Shown one piece after another: positions 1-10,424 of a stretch of 64,000 bases of DNA. Both the position numbers and the translations under genes were made by a program. Each line of letters opens with the position of its first letter. Within the stretch, counting starts at the first letter, position 1. Source of the DNA: Brasenia schreberi (taxonomy: Eukaryota; Streptophyta; Magnoliopsida; Nymphaeales; Cabombaceae); NCBI GenBank assembly GCA_036023115.1, contig JAYKKT010000048.1:6268001-6332000 (forward strand), read 5' to 3'. A model generated the notes under the pieces. The model searched no databases. It was not told the origin of the DNA and saw only the letters and a program-made list of their open reading frames with translations.

Positions 1-505
1 CCTGACTTTAGTGATGATAATGCTTTTGTTCATTATGATCCGACAAATCAATGACTAATTAATGTAATTTTCATATTTGGGTGGATGATGGTTTTATTAG
101 AATTTATAGTTTTAGACTTTCATTAAGTAGTTTAATTTCATGTAGTCCGTATGTACTTCATAACTTTATACTTTGTATCTAATTAATTACGATGGAAGTT
201 GCTTACAAATTTATTCTCTAATCTCTCTTAATGATCATTTCTAAATTTTCTTAAGATTGTTGATTCGAATCAAGCTTTTCGATTCAATTTTGTTTAATCA
301 ATGTTGATACTACTTGACTGTGTTACAATTAGATATCTTAGTATTTGATAATTTCAATTTTTTAATAAACTAGATTTATTAATATATTTTTAAAAAATAT
401 TTAAATCAACCAAAAAATGTGTGCACTGTATAGTACAATACACTAAGTTTATCGTGTATCGGAGCTCAGTGCGATACGGGCTCCGATACGCTTTTTACAA
501 CATTG
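1..505 (+). mobile_element. 3' end of a hAT transposon (element B), body outside window
   Basis: The first 55 bases read in frame as a short acidic tail (SDDNAFVHYDPTNQ, then stop). It resembles the acidic C-terminal tails encoded by the two other hAT copies here (ending near 5467 and 10138). AT-rich DNA follows, then a block of GTATCGG/CGATAC motifs at 430-490. The right end is at 505; read inward on the minus strand it begins CAATGTTGTAAAAAGCG, matching the ends of element A. The left end and transposase body lie before base 1. The tail comparison is by eye. Confidence 0.6.
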
Positions 506-958
506 CATGGAACTAAAAATGCATGTCATAAATACACACATGGCATGTTTTTCTACCGAAAGAAGTTAATGAAGTATACGTAAAAATGAACAAAACATGC
601 CAAACTTGTACCTCACATATGATATCAGAGTTATCAGAAATCAACACTAAACGGACCCATGCATATGCACATCCATGACCTACTTTTCCACGAAGGTAAC
701 TTATTTTCCAATGAAACGGTCGCGACAGTGATAGTCCTTATGTTAACTCTTTGGATTCCATTGTGGGCAATGCATAAGATTTAACAAATGCAAGCTCGTA
801 AAAACATACCGAAGCACACATACATACATTGACGGACAATCCATGCTACAATAAGGCACAGTATTAAGCAACAAAAGAGGAACGGAAACAGACAAAGTAC
901 AGCCAGAAATAACTGAAACATAATAAAAATACAATAGCAAATGCCTGTATCTGCATAC
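506..958. other. RAPTOR1 intron 2 (partial), no further feature seen
   Basis: This AT-rich stretch follows the exon 2 donor on the minus strand. I searched it for the expected exon 3 sequence (the residues after ECW in plant RAPTOR) and did not find it, so intron 2 is at least 958 bp long. The short ORFs here have no recognisable similarity. Confidence 0.6.
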
Positions 959-1061
959 CTGTCCAGCACTCCATCCTTGCACAAGGAGATATTTTTATAA
1001 CATCGGGTGGATCTACACTTATATTTAAGCATAAAACAAGTGCTACGCAACCAGTTTTCAT
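959..1061 (-). CDS. RAPTOR1: RAPTOR1 exon 2 (residues 107-140)
   Basis: This is the second coding exon of the TOR-complex scaffold protein Raptor. Read on the minus strand it starts after a TTGCAG acceptor (AG at 1062-1063) and ends at a GTATGC donor (957-958). It encodes 34 codons plus one base: [20 protein letters not shown] followed by [14 protein letters not shown]. This is a highly conserved block at the start of the RNC (Raptor N-terminal conserved, caspase-like) domain of plant Raptor. It joins exon 1 in phase 0, giving the expected ...KDR|MKTG... junction. The last complete codon reads T where I recall I in Arabidopsis; this could be real divergence or an error. Exon 3 and the rest of the protein (HEAT repeats and WD40 propeller in the family) lie beyond the left edge, so the gene is 3'-truncated by the window only. 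Confidence 0.9.
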
Positions 1062-1239
1062 CTGCAATAAGAACAATATTACCAAGTTATATCATAAATT
1101 TATTTGCTAATAGAAAAAGAACCATGAGCTCAAAGACGTGCATCTGCCAAATGCACTAGATGTGCAGAAAGTGATTGCATGAGGATCACTTTGTACATAA
1201 CAAAACCCCAAAGAGGTGAAACATCCAACTAGCGCAGAA

Positions 1240-1456
1240 CAATGTTATTAATATCGGTTAGCGGGGAGTTAACGCTCAATCCTACTAAAGCATTAGCGGG
1301 GAAGTGGAAAAAGAGAACCGCTATCCAGAAAAAAGTGGTGGAAGTTAGCTATTATCCATAGACAATGCAAAATGGTTACGCTATAGCGCTGAAGGTACGG
1401 CATAGAAGATAGCTCAGGAGTATATTGGCTAATATAACGAGCTATTGACAACATTG
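1240..1456. mobile_element. possible hAT-type MITE
   Basis: The left end starts CAATGTTATTAATATCGG. The right end, read inward on the minus strand, starts CAATGTTGTCAATAGC. Both resemble the ends of the hAT elements nearby, and the interior repeats AGCGG/CCGCT motifs. It has no coding capacity. The 8 bp flanks do not match each other, so the boundaries are tentative. Confidence 0.3.
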
Positions 1457-2434
1457 ATGAAATTGTCAACAAATCTATAACTCTTCAAATTGAAGCGCTT
1501 ATAAGTTCATGGAGAGAACAAACTGTAGATAGGGGTGGCACTTTGGGTAAACAGGTCATGGTTGGGTTTGGGTTGCGTCTACTTCGTGTTCGTCTCCAAG
1601 CAAAGCAAATACAAACACATCCTGTTTAAGTTTGTATACCCATTTGTCCATAGGGACACAACCCAGTTCGGTTCGTGTTCACATGAAAATGGCACATTGT
1701 ACATGACAAAGGCAAACCATTTTAATCCTTGCATCTATCACTCCATTCTCTTCAAGTGGATCTTCAACAAGCCGACTGGGAAAATATAAGGTGTCGTCGA
1801 AACGTGCAAGAGTTTAGAGAAGGAAATGGAGAAGAGATTACCTTGTGGGGACTCGAAGCTGATTGGTCAAGAGCATTCATGGCCAATATCAAAGGAAAGT
1901 AAGAAGGATATCTCTCGCAGTATGCTGATACACTTGCAAAAAATCACCCAAGGAACTCCCACTTTAGAGGGAGACCACAAGCTTCTGACATGAATGTCTC
2001 TCTCTTTCTCTCCAAAAAGAAGAAAGAAACACTCCATGTCTTGCTAGGATTCAAATAGCTCACTGTCTCTAGTAAGATTGAAATAGGATTTGGTTGAAAG
2101 AGCCTAAACCCTGGTCTCGCGGCTGGTCTCTCTCCCAAAAAATGTATATTATTATAATTTTCAAACTATGTTTTGTTTATGGTGCATAGCTCGAAGAGTG
2201 TATGCTGAATCATGATCTACAGCATGCCACTGTTGTAAGTTTCTGGTTGTCATATGCATAGACAGATGGTCACGAGTGAAATTCGGAAGAAAGTGAAACT
2301 TGAAGTTTTTGGTGGGATGCATTAAAGAAGAGATTAACCAAGATCATATCATGCTCGTGTCGTGGCATGATTAATAGGAACAAGACAACCTTTTGTCGCA
2401 TTGCCTTACACCTACACGAGCACGTCCCAGGTAC
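1457..2434. other. RAPTOR1 intron 1, no feature recognised
   Basis: AT-rich intronic DNA. The short open frames at 1535-1789 and 1944-2138 show no domain or similarity I can recognise. Confidence 0.5.
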
Positions 2435-2449
2435 CAATGTTATAAAAAT

Positions 2450-2660
2450 CGTATTGTATCGTGTATCGTACGAGTATATAGTACGAGTATACGGAGTGTA
2501 TTGTACGATACAATATGATTTTATCGTGTATCGTACGAGTATATGGTACGATACAAGGGCACGTATCACAATAAGGGATTTATCGTGTCGTATCATATAT
2601 CGTATGATACGGGTTGTATCGTATCGTATCATACGATACACCCTGTATCGTACGAGTCGA
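2450..2660. repeat. subterminal array of GTATCGTA / TACGATAC palindromic motifs
   Basis: About 210 bp at the left end of hAT element A is built almost entirely from direct and inverted copies of GTATCG, TATCGTACGA and related words. Similar but shorter clusters occur at 430-490, 5760-5830, 8885-8990 and 10360-10410, always at a hAT end. In known hAT elements, subterminal repeats are transposase-binding sites; that role is inferred here. The open frames across this array on both strands are composition artefacts. Confidence 0.75.
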
Positions 2661-2964
2661 TGCTAATTTCTTTGTTATAAAATCCGAAAATCCAAAAGTG
2701 CATTTTCCCAAACCCTTTTTCACGACATTCTCTTACTTCCAGATCCTCTTCTTATCTTTATCTAGTTTTAGTTTATTCACAAGATTCTCATGTGTTTCAC
2801 CCAATCCAACTCTCCATCTCTAGGGTCTTTGTCAAATTCATGGCATACCTCTTTCTTTTTGCATTCTACCTGATTTTTCACTTAAAATTTTGAAGATTTT
2901 ACAGATTTCGTGACTTTTAACCTCTAAAAAGCCTTTTTTTCTTTTATATGGTCAAACTCTTGTC

Positions 2965-5310
2965 TTCATGGCTTCTGATCGAGTCGATCCGACCTGAAGA
3001 TATTACATCCCAATGTATGAAGACAATAAGCTTGTAAACAAGTGCATGTTTTGCAAATGAAGTAAAATATTATGGTATTTCTCATATGAAACGTTACCTT
3101 GCGGGAACCAAGAAGGATGTTAGTGAATGTCATCGAGTTCTCGAAGCAGTGAAGTACGAGATTGAGTAGGTATTGGAGGCTTCGAAAGAGAAAAAGAGAT
3201 TAAGGATGAGAGAGGGCAGAAATAGGTGGTTGGGATATGTCTCAATCATTTGAAGATGCTTCTGCTGAAGGGATATATGATTGTAATAAATTTCATGGTA
3301 CAGTTGAGATGGAAGAAGAGATGGCTGAAGAGGGGAGGAGAAGGCGATAAAGGAAAAAACTGTAGGTTCTTATGGTAGTAGCTGGTGGTAGTAGCAGTGG
3401 GGTTGGCTCTTGTTCCACAGTAAGAGCTCCTATTTGCCCGATGCCTACGAATGGTACTAGAAGAGGAGTCAGAGCCAAAGGTAGTGGGATGCTTTCATTT
3501 TTCCCCACGTACGACTCTTGCAACTCAATTAGGCATTAGATAAGTTATAGCTTCAAAAGAGGTAATTGAGAAAGTAGATTTGAAGTGTGCTGAATTTTTT
3601 TATGAAAATTGTCTCCCTTTCAACATTACAAACTCATTTTCTTTTCAAAGTATGGCGGATGCTATTGCCAGTGTGAGATCGAGTTATAGAGTCCCTACTT
3701 ATGATACTTTGAGGGACACATTATTGCAGAAATGGGTTGATATTGTTAATGCATAGAGTTCTAAATTTAAGGAGTCATGGAAGGATACGAGATATTCTAT
3801 TATGGTTGATGGTTAGATAGATGGTGGCGTAGAACTTTCGTAAACTTTCTAGTCTATTGTCCCAAAGGCACACTGTTTTTGAAATCATATGACTTGTCCC
3901 ATATTGATAAAACTACAGATAATTTACTCCCTATTTTTGAGAAAGTTGTTGAGGAAGTAGGTGTTTCAAATGTTCAATTCATTACTAATAATGCTGCAAA
4001 TTTTAGAGCAGCTAGTAAGATGTTTAAGGCAAACCATTCATCCTTAGTATGGACTTCATGTATTGCACATTGCATAGACTTAATGCTTGAAGATTTGAGT
4101 GCAATTTATAAAATAAGAGGGACTATAGATGCATGCAAAAATGTTACAAAGTTAATTTATAATCATTCTTCTGTATTGCATTTGATGTGAATCCATACAG
4201 GTGGAATGGAATTGTGCAAAGTCTTGTCATACAAAAAAAATACATTGAAAATTTTGTTTAATTCTGATGAATGAGGCTCTATTAATTGGTCTAGAAAGAG
4301 GGAGGGGATTGTTGTGGTAATATTGTTTTCAATGCTGACTTTTAGGAAGATTGCTGGAATTTTTTTAGGATGATTGTACATTAAGTTAAGGTATTATGAG
4401 GATGGTGGACAAATGAAGATAGGCCTTCTATACCTATGGATAAGACCAAATTGTTAATAAATGCAAACCTTGACTACAAGAGGTCACTTCTAAAGAAGGT
4501 TTGAAAAGTAATTGATGCGCATTGGAACCACCAAATGCATCATGATTTGCATACTGCTGCATAATTCCTTAACTCTTCTATTCGATTTTCTCCTAACTTT
4601 GTGGAGGATGAAGAAGTGAAAAGGAGCATATTGAATGCAATTGACCTTGTTGAAGATTCATCTACTCGTTGTAATATCTATTTAGAGTTAAGCCAATATA
4701 TACAAAGTGTTAGAAATTTTGGAAGGCCAATTACAATCCAATAACACTGCCAAATACGACCATGTATTGTGTTTTTATTGATATTCATTTAAGTTATTAA
4801 TTAATTGACTTTGAGTGTTTCTTATTAATTATTATTGTGTTTTATTTCAGATGAATGGTGGGCTTGTTTTGGCATAGATGCACCGAACTTGGCAAGGTAA
4901 AACGTATATTAAGTCAATCATGCAGTTCGAGTAGGTGCAAGAGGAATTGGAGCTTTTTCAAACGTATTCACATGAAAAAGTGAAACAAACTAGAGCATGC
5001 TCGATTGCGTGATTTGGTTTACGTTGCCCACAATATTAAGTTAAGGCAAAGGTAATAATTTTAAAATATATATTATTTATTGCATCATAGTTCTTTCTTA
5101 ATCTTATTAATAATGAATGATTATGTGGCTATATTGCATTTAATATTCTTTATAATTTGAATATTCTTTCTTTATATACAAATGTAAAAGGATGCAAGAA
5201 GGGAAAGGAAGGTGTAATATGACCCACGGAGCTACGAAAATATTGATATTCTTGATGATTGGGTCGAAGCGGAGGAGCTCTCTATCAATTTAGAGGATGA
5301 AAACTGAAAG
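2965..5310 (+). pseudogene. hAT-family transposase, decayed, in element A
   Basis: Four conserved pieces lie in the expected order. A BED-type zinc finger is at about 2990-3175 (KCMFCK, then HMKRYLAGTKKDV and an EC), interrupted by a stop after the second cysteine. The central catalytic part is an open stretch at 3879-4190 starting KSYDLSHIDKT, with NNAANFRAASK and the hallmark block CIAHCIDLMLEDL. The C-terminal dimerisation region is at about 4853-5055 (WWACFGIDAPNLA, CKRNWSFFKRIH, HARLRDLVYVAHNIKLR). An acidic tail with NIDILDDWVEAEE is at about 5220-5310. In an intact element these would make one cut-and-paste transposase. Multiple stops and frameshifts rule out function. Confidence 0.8.
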
Positions 5311-5861
5311 ACACTCCAAGCCGAAGCAAAACTTGGAGTTAGAGATTATGATGAAAATTAAGGTGTTGGATAGGCAGATCCAATTGTGGAGGAGGAAGAG
5401 GAGGAGATGATAATGATGATGGTGGTGATCCTCACTATGTTGATTATGATCCACGTTATGGATGACTGTAATTTGTTTTAACTTTTATTTGTAACTTATA
5501 ACATTCTGATCTTTAATCTCTTGATGATTGTAAGTTGTATTTGTAACTTTGTTGTTTATTAATTAAAGTTAAATCCCAAATATATTATTCGTATTCTATT
5601 CACATTATGGTATGGAATATGAATGCTTTTAGCCTTGTTCAATATGAGATGTTTTGTTATAGTATGGATGTTTCTTCATTATGTTATATATGTTTTGTTC
5701 ATTAATTTAATTTTTACATTTTTTTTATTTTTTTATTTTTTTAATTAAAAAAAAGTACATTGTATCGTACCATACGATATGGTATGATACAAGCATATCG
5801 ATGCCCTGTGCGATACAAGCACCGATACAATTTTTACATCATTGACAGATAGTGCTGACCC

Positions 5862-6101
5862 TCAACACAAATTGTAACTCACAGTTCTACCGTCAATGGT
5901 GTATTTATCGTGGAGAACCCGATCAAAGAGAGAGTAATCCATGAAGACGATGAAACTGAAACCTCTTAGTTGACTCGTGACCTTATCTTCATTGATGACC
6001 ACCTGAGTTACCTCACCATAGTTTCCAAAATGCTCCTTCAGCTTGTCTTCCATCATCTCCCATGAAACTCCGTCGATGAACATAGAAAAATATCTCATCA
6101 C
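5862..6101 (-). pseudogene. RRM-domain (hnRNP-like) gene fragment
   Basis: A 79-codon open frame encodes one RNA-recognition motif. An RNP2-like stretch MFIDGVSW is near the N-terminus. EHFGNYGEVTQVVI follows, then RNP1 as RGFSFIVF, then DKYTIDGRTV at the end of the fold. The order and spacing match the RRM of plant heterogeneous nuclear ribonucleoproteins of the Musashi-like / RBP1 group. The frame stops right after GRTV, where these proteins normally have a second RRM and a glycine-rich tail. No upstream exon is evident. It lies 18 bp outside the right end of hAT element A and antisense to it, inside RAPTOR1 intron 1 (same strand as RAPTOR1). Most likely it is a truncated gene copy; an intronic exon of an unseen gene is less likely. 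Confidence 0.65.
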
Positions 6102-6624
6102 GGACCTTCTTCATTTCCTTTTTTGTGGATATTCCACGCTTCAAAATCTGGTATCAATTTTGAAGTTCGGGTCTTTTTGGATAAATTGGTCCGGATAGTG
6201 AAGATTGATTTGTGTATTATGACGAAATTAGTAGTTGTTTACCATTTATGTGTTTTGCTTTAATATAAAGTTGTGTACTTGCTATTGTCATATACTTATG
6301 TTAATTGATGTCTCACTTGTTGTAGTTTGAATATTATATATAATATATAATATTATATACCCTACTCATGTCGTTGCACCCAAAATTTTTGAAATTTGCC
6401 GTATCCCGCACCCACACCCGCGTGACATAGATTGTACCCATGTTGGACAATACTCAACATCCGTATATCTTCCGTGTTTGACTCGATACTATCGATTTTA
6501 AATATTCACACTACGTCGCTAGGACACTTTGTAAATATTAACTGATTATTTAACCTAAAGGGTAATATGCATTGATTCACATAGTTATTTAATAGTGATC
6601 AACAGTTTTATGAAACATCCAACA
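6102..6624. other. RAPTOR1 intron 1, AT-rich, no feature recognised
   Basis: No coding or repeat signal that I can name, apart from a short TATAATATATAATAT run at about 6335-6358. Confidence 0.5.
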
Positions 6625-8697
6625 TTTCTACCACAAACATCTTTTATACATGTTAATGATAAATTGCCTAACACTCAGAACCATAATTGTTGCTCTATAA
6701 TATTTACCTTTTAACTTTAAAGGTATCTTCTTGTCACAAAGAACACCTTATGCTCCTCTCCATTTCATTAATTATATGCGTAACATATCCATCAATTCTT
6801 CCATCACTCTGAAAAATTGACCCTAGGTATTTAAAACTTTCCTTTTGGGTAATGCAATGTGAGCCAATTTAAATTTTTATGTCACCAAATAATCAAACTT
6901 CCATTCCATATATTATGTCTTTCTTCTACTACGTCGGAAGCCTTTACTTTCTAATGTTTCTCTCCATAGTTCCACTTTTCTATTAACTTTTTGCTTAAAC
7001 TCCTCCATTAACACAATGTCATATGCAAATAACATACAATAAGGTACTTCATCTTGAATATGTTTTGTTAACTCATCAATTACCATTATAAATAAGTATG
7101 AATTTAAAGTTGATCCTAGATGTAACCCAATATTAACTTCAAAGAAGTTTGTCATTCCTTCTTGATTCCTCACACATGTTTTTGCACCATCGTATGTGTC
7201 TCTTATAAGATTTATGTATTTCAATGGGATACCTCTTTTCTCCAAGTTTTCCAAAAAACATCCCTTGGTACCCTCTCATAAGCTTTTTCTAAATCAATAA
7301 ATATCATGCGAAGGTCTTTTTTTTGCTCTAAAATGTTCCATAAGACGTCTCAAAAGTTATTTTAATAGTAGATCTACCTCACATGAATCCAAATTGATTC
7401 TATGTTGTACTCGATACTTGTTTAACCTACGTTTAATAATTTTTTCTCATAATTTCATAGTATGGCTCATTAACTTGATACCTTGATAATTCGCACAATT
7501 CCGAATGACTCTCTTATTCTTTTATATGGGTATAAGTGTACTCGCTCTCCATTCCTCATGCATCTTTTGGTTTCTCCATATTTCATTAAATAGTCTTGTG
7601 AGCCATGTGATTCATGTCTCTCCTAGGATTTTCCAAACTTTTATAGGAATATTGTCTGATCCTGATGATTCACCAACCTTCATATGTTTAAGAGCCTCTT
7701 TGACTACATTCTTTTGAATATGTCGGTAGAAATTTTAGCTTATATACTTTTCGGATTTGACTAACTCTCCTACGCTAATACTAGCAGCTTTATTTTCATT
7801 AAAAAACTTATAAAAATAAATTTTTCATCTATTTTTATATCATCATTTGCCACTAGAATTTTCTAGTCCTCATTTTTTATGCATCTAACAAAATTAAGAT
7901 CCTTTGTTTACTTATCTCTAGTCCTAGCTATCCTAAAAATATCTCTTTCACCATTTCTGAATTGAGATTTTTATATAAATCCTACCAAATTTTAGCTTTT
8001 GCATCAATGAAGCTTTTTTCGTTTTTTCCTTTGCTTTCTTATAAGCCTCTAAAGTTTCACTAGTCTTCTTAGCATAAATAATTTGTAACATGCCCTCTTT
8101 GCCTTGATTTTATCTTGCACCACTTAACTCCACCACCAAGCTTCTTTTTGTGCTAGTACACCCCCCTTAGATTCACCTAACACATCTTTCGTCAATTTCA
8201 TAATATGTGTAGCCATATTATTCTACATATCACAAGTATACCAGCATAATTCCAAGCATCTCCTTGAAAGACTTTATGTTTAAATATACCTTCATTCTCG
8301 CTTTTAAGGTTCCATCATTTAATCTAAATAGCTCGATGCAGTCTTTTCTTCTTTGTCCACTTTTTTACCTAAAAATTCATAACTAAAAGTTGATGTTGTG
8401 TAGTTAAGTTTTTTCTTGGAATTACCTTGCAATCTTTGCAACACGGTCTATCCATTTTCCTACAAAAAAAATAATGAATTTGTGTTTGTGATAAGCTACT
8501 CTTGTAAGTAATTAAATGTTCATCTCGTTTTTTGAAGATTGTATTGACTATAAAGAGATCAAACGCAATGCTCATAATTTGTATAATATATGGTATAAAA
8601 ATCCAACAAAGTTTTACGCTGGTTATCGAAAGCCTAATGTAACCCTCTTCCTTTATCCGGCTTGGGACCGGCCATGCACCCTTACATGAGTGGAGTT
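6625..8697 (-). mobile_element. RTE-type LINE remnant, minus strand, both coding ends broken
   Basis: Minus-strand reading gives, from 8697 downward, the RTE 5' module (CCGGTCCCAAGCC type), then pieces of the endonuclease C-terminal region and linker. Reverse transcriptase follows (open piece 7254-6913 with EKRGIPLKYINLIRDTYDGA, and MLFAYDIVLMEE where the FVDD motif should be). It stops near 6625, before the C-terminus and 3' tail. Between the 5' module and the open piece at 8575-8369 the N-terminal endonuclease is missing. It is a decayed copy of the same family as 16268-19432. Confidence 0.8.
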
Positions 8698-8872
8698 TCC
8701 TACCAAATTCATAAAATTAAAAATAAAAACAAATATGAGAAAATTAAAAAATTATTTGAAAACATTATAGGAGCATGAAATATACATATAACAATGATAT
8801 GTACCATATTATGGGAATAAAGTAAATTATCATAAACTATTACGTTGGAGTCGTATAGAAGAATATTATAGC

Positions 8873-10424
8873 CAATATTATCTGTATCGCCCCGTATCAA
8901 GTATCATACTACGATATGATACGTCATGACCATGGTGTATCGTAAAGGATAGAATATTGGTCTGTATCGTATGATACGAGCGATACGCCCTATTTGTGTG
9001 TTCGAGCTGTTCTACAACAACTTCCAACTAAGGAGAAGCATCTAAAACAGTTTTCAACGGCACGATCACTCTAGCGAGGACAACAACGACAATCTGATGG
9101 TTGTGGTATAGGGTTTTTTCCTCTTTTTCGATGTGTATTTTATATCTTCTTATGTTATTTCTTTTTCTTTTTCTAATGATAATATATGAAGTGAGTTGAT
9201 ATATTTTTGTTGTAAGGAAACACTCTTTGAGTGTTTTGGTGGTTTATGAAGTGAATGTTTATCTCATATAAGTGGCATCAGTTTGCAGAGTTGCCTGCAA
9301 ATAGAAGAAATAAAAAACTTAATGAGATTTCAGAGATAGTTTTCAAGAGTATATTTTAAAACTTATGTATTAGATTATTAAAGATGACCTTTGGTTAAAG
9401 TTTTGAGATTGGCTAATAGTGAGGAGAAGTCCTTTATGGGTTATCTTTACGAAGCCATAGATAAAGTTAAAAAAGCTAGCAGGAGCAATTTTAATGAAAG
9501 AAAGAGTGATTATATACTTGTGTGGAGGATTATTGATAATAGATGGAAGAAACAGTTGCATTAGCCTATTCATGCAGCATCTTACTACCTAACTACAACG
9601 TTAAGATATTATGCAACCTTTAAAAGGGATGGTGAGGTTAATAGAAGTATCATTGATTGATTAAACAGATTGGTCCTTGATGAGAATAGAGCAGATGTTA
9701 TACATCGAAAGAGATCTACAATAATGCTCTTCACTTGATGAGTTTGTCAATAATCATTCCCAACCGTATTAATATGTGCCTAGGTAAACATATAAATCAT
9801 TTATCTTAATATTTAAGTTTTTTAAACCTTAGTTTTAATTTTTATTTACTTATCATTCTTACAAGTAATTAAGAAAGTTAAACTCAAGTAGGTATGAGAA
9901 CCAATTTCAACCAATAAGTCTTATAATTTTGATATCTTAGAAGAGTGAATTATGGAAGATGATGAAGCAAATACAGTCCTAACTGAAGAAGTCATTTAGT
10001 GGATTAATTTAGAAGGAGAGCAGCAATATCAGCAACGGGATGATGATATTGACTTTGTTATTGAAGATGGTGATGATCTTGAACGAAGAGAAGAAGATGA
10101 AGATTATTTAGTTGATGATCATGATTACAATATGTAATTCTTTTTTCAATTATGAAAGTTGTAATTTTGCTACTTATTTAATGATTTAATCATAAATAAA
10201 GGTGTATTGCTTATACATTGAAATTTGAATGTTGAATAATGAATGTTTACTCAGCTTTTGAATTATAGGAATTGTTTAGAATTGTCTTGATTTTTTGTGA
10301 ATTTTTCTGATTTTTCTCTAGTTTTTATTTTTAAACTATTTTTAAAAAAATTTATGATACAATACGATACACGTGATTCATGGAGGAAAATAACACTAAA
10401 TACGATATGATATAAACAACACTG
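8873..10424 (+). mobile_element. hAT transposon, element C (1.55 kb), with target-site duplication
   Basis: The left end is CAATATTATCTGTATCG and the right end, read inward, is CAGTGTTGTTTATATC. The flanks are ATTATAGC (8865-8872) and ATTATAAC (10425-10432), an 8 bp target-site duplication with one mismatch, as expected for hAT. GTATCG/CGATAC motifs crowd both ends. The interior encodes only the C-terminal half of a transposase. Beginning near 9400 it reads EEKSFMGYLYEAIDKVKKA, then RKSDYILVWRIIDNRWKKQL and PIHAASYYL. An acidic tail ends in DEDYLVDDHDYNM and a stop at 10136-10138. In-frame stops (for example TGA after EE near 9946, where W is expected) show it is dead. Confidence 0.85.

Larger units (their letters stand above)
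2435..5844 (+). mobile_element. hAT transposon, element A (3.4 kb, decayed)
   Basis: The terminal inverted repeats are CAATGTTATAAAAATCG on the left and CAATGATGTAAAAATTG on the right (read inward). They are followed on both sides by GTATCG/CGATAC motifs; the left array (2450-2660) is exceptionally dense. Decayed pieces of hAT transposase lie between, all on the plus strand: a BED zinc finger, the central catalytic region and the C-terminal hAT dimerisation region. The 8 bp flanks (CCAGGTAC and ACAGATAG) agree at only 5 of 8 positions, so the target-site duplication is lost or the ends are slightly off. The many stops indicate a dead element. Confidence 0.75.

Noticed and set aside
2270..2666. 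Overlapping open frames on both strands (123 and 99 codons)
   Set aside because: They run through the GTATCG/CGATAC palindrome array. The residues (RYD, YRI, SYR) simply reflect the repeat.
2435..5844. Target-site duplication for hAT element A
   Set aside because: CCAGGTAC and ACAGATAG agree at only 5 of 8 positions, which is too weak to claim.
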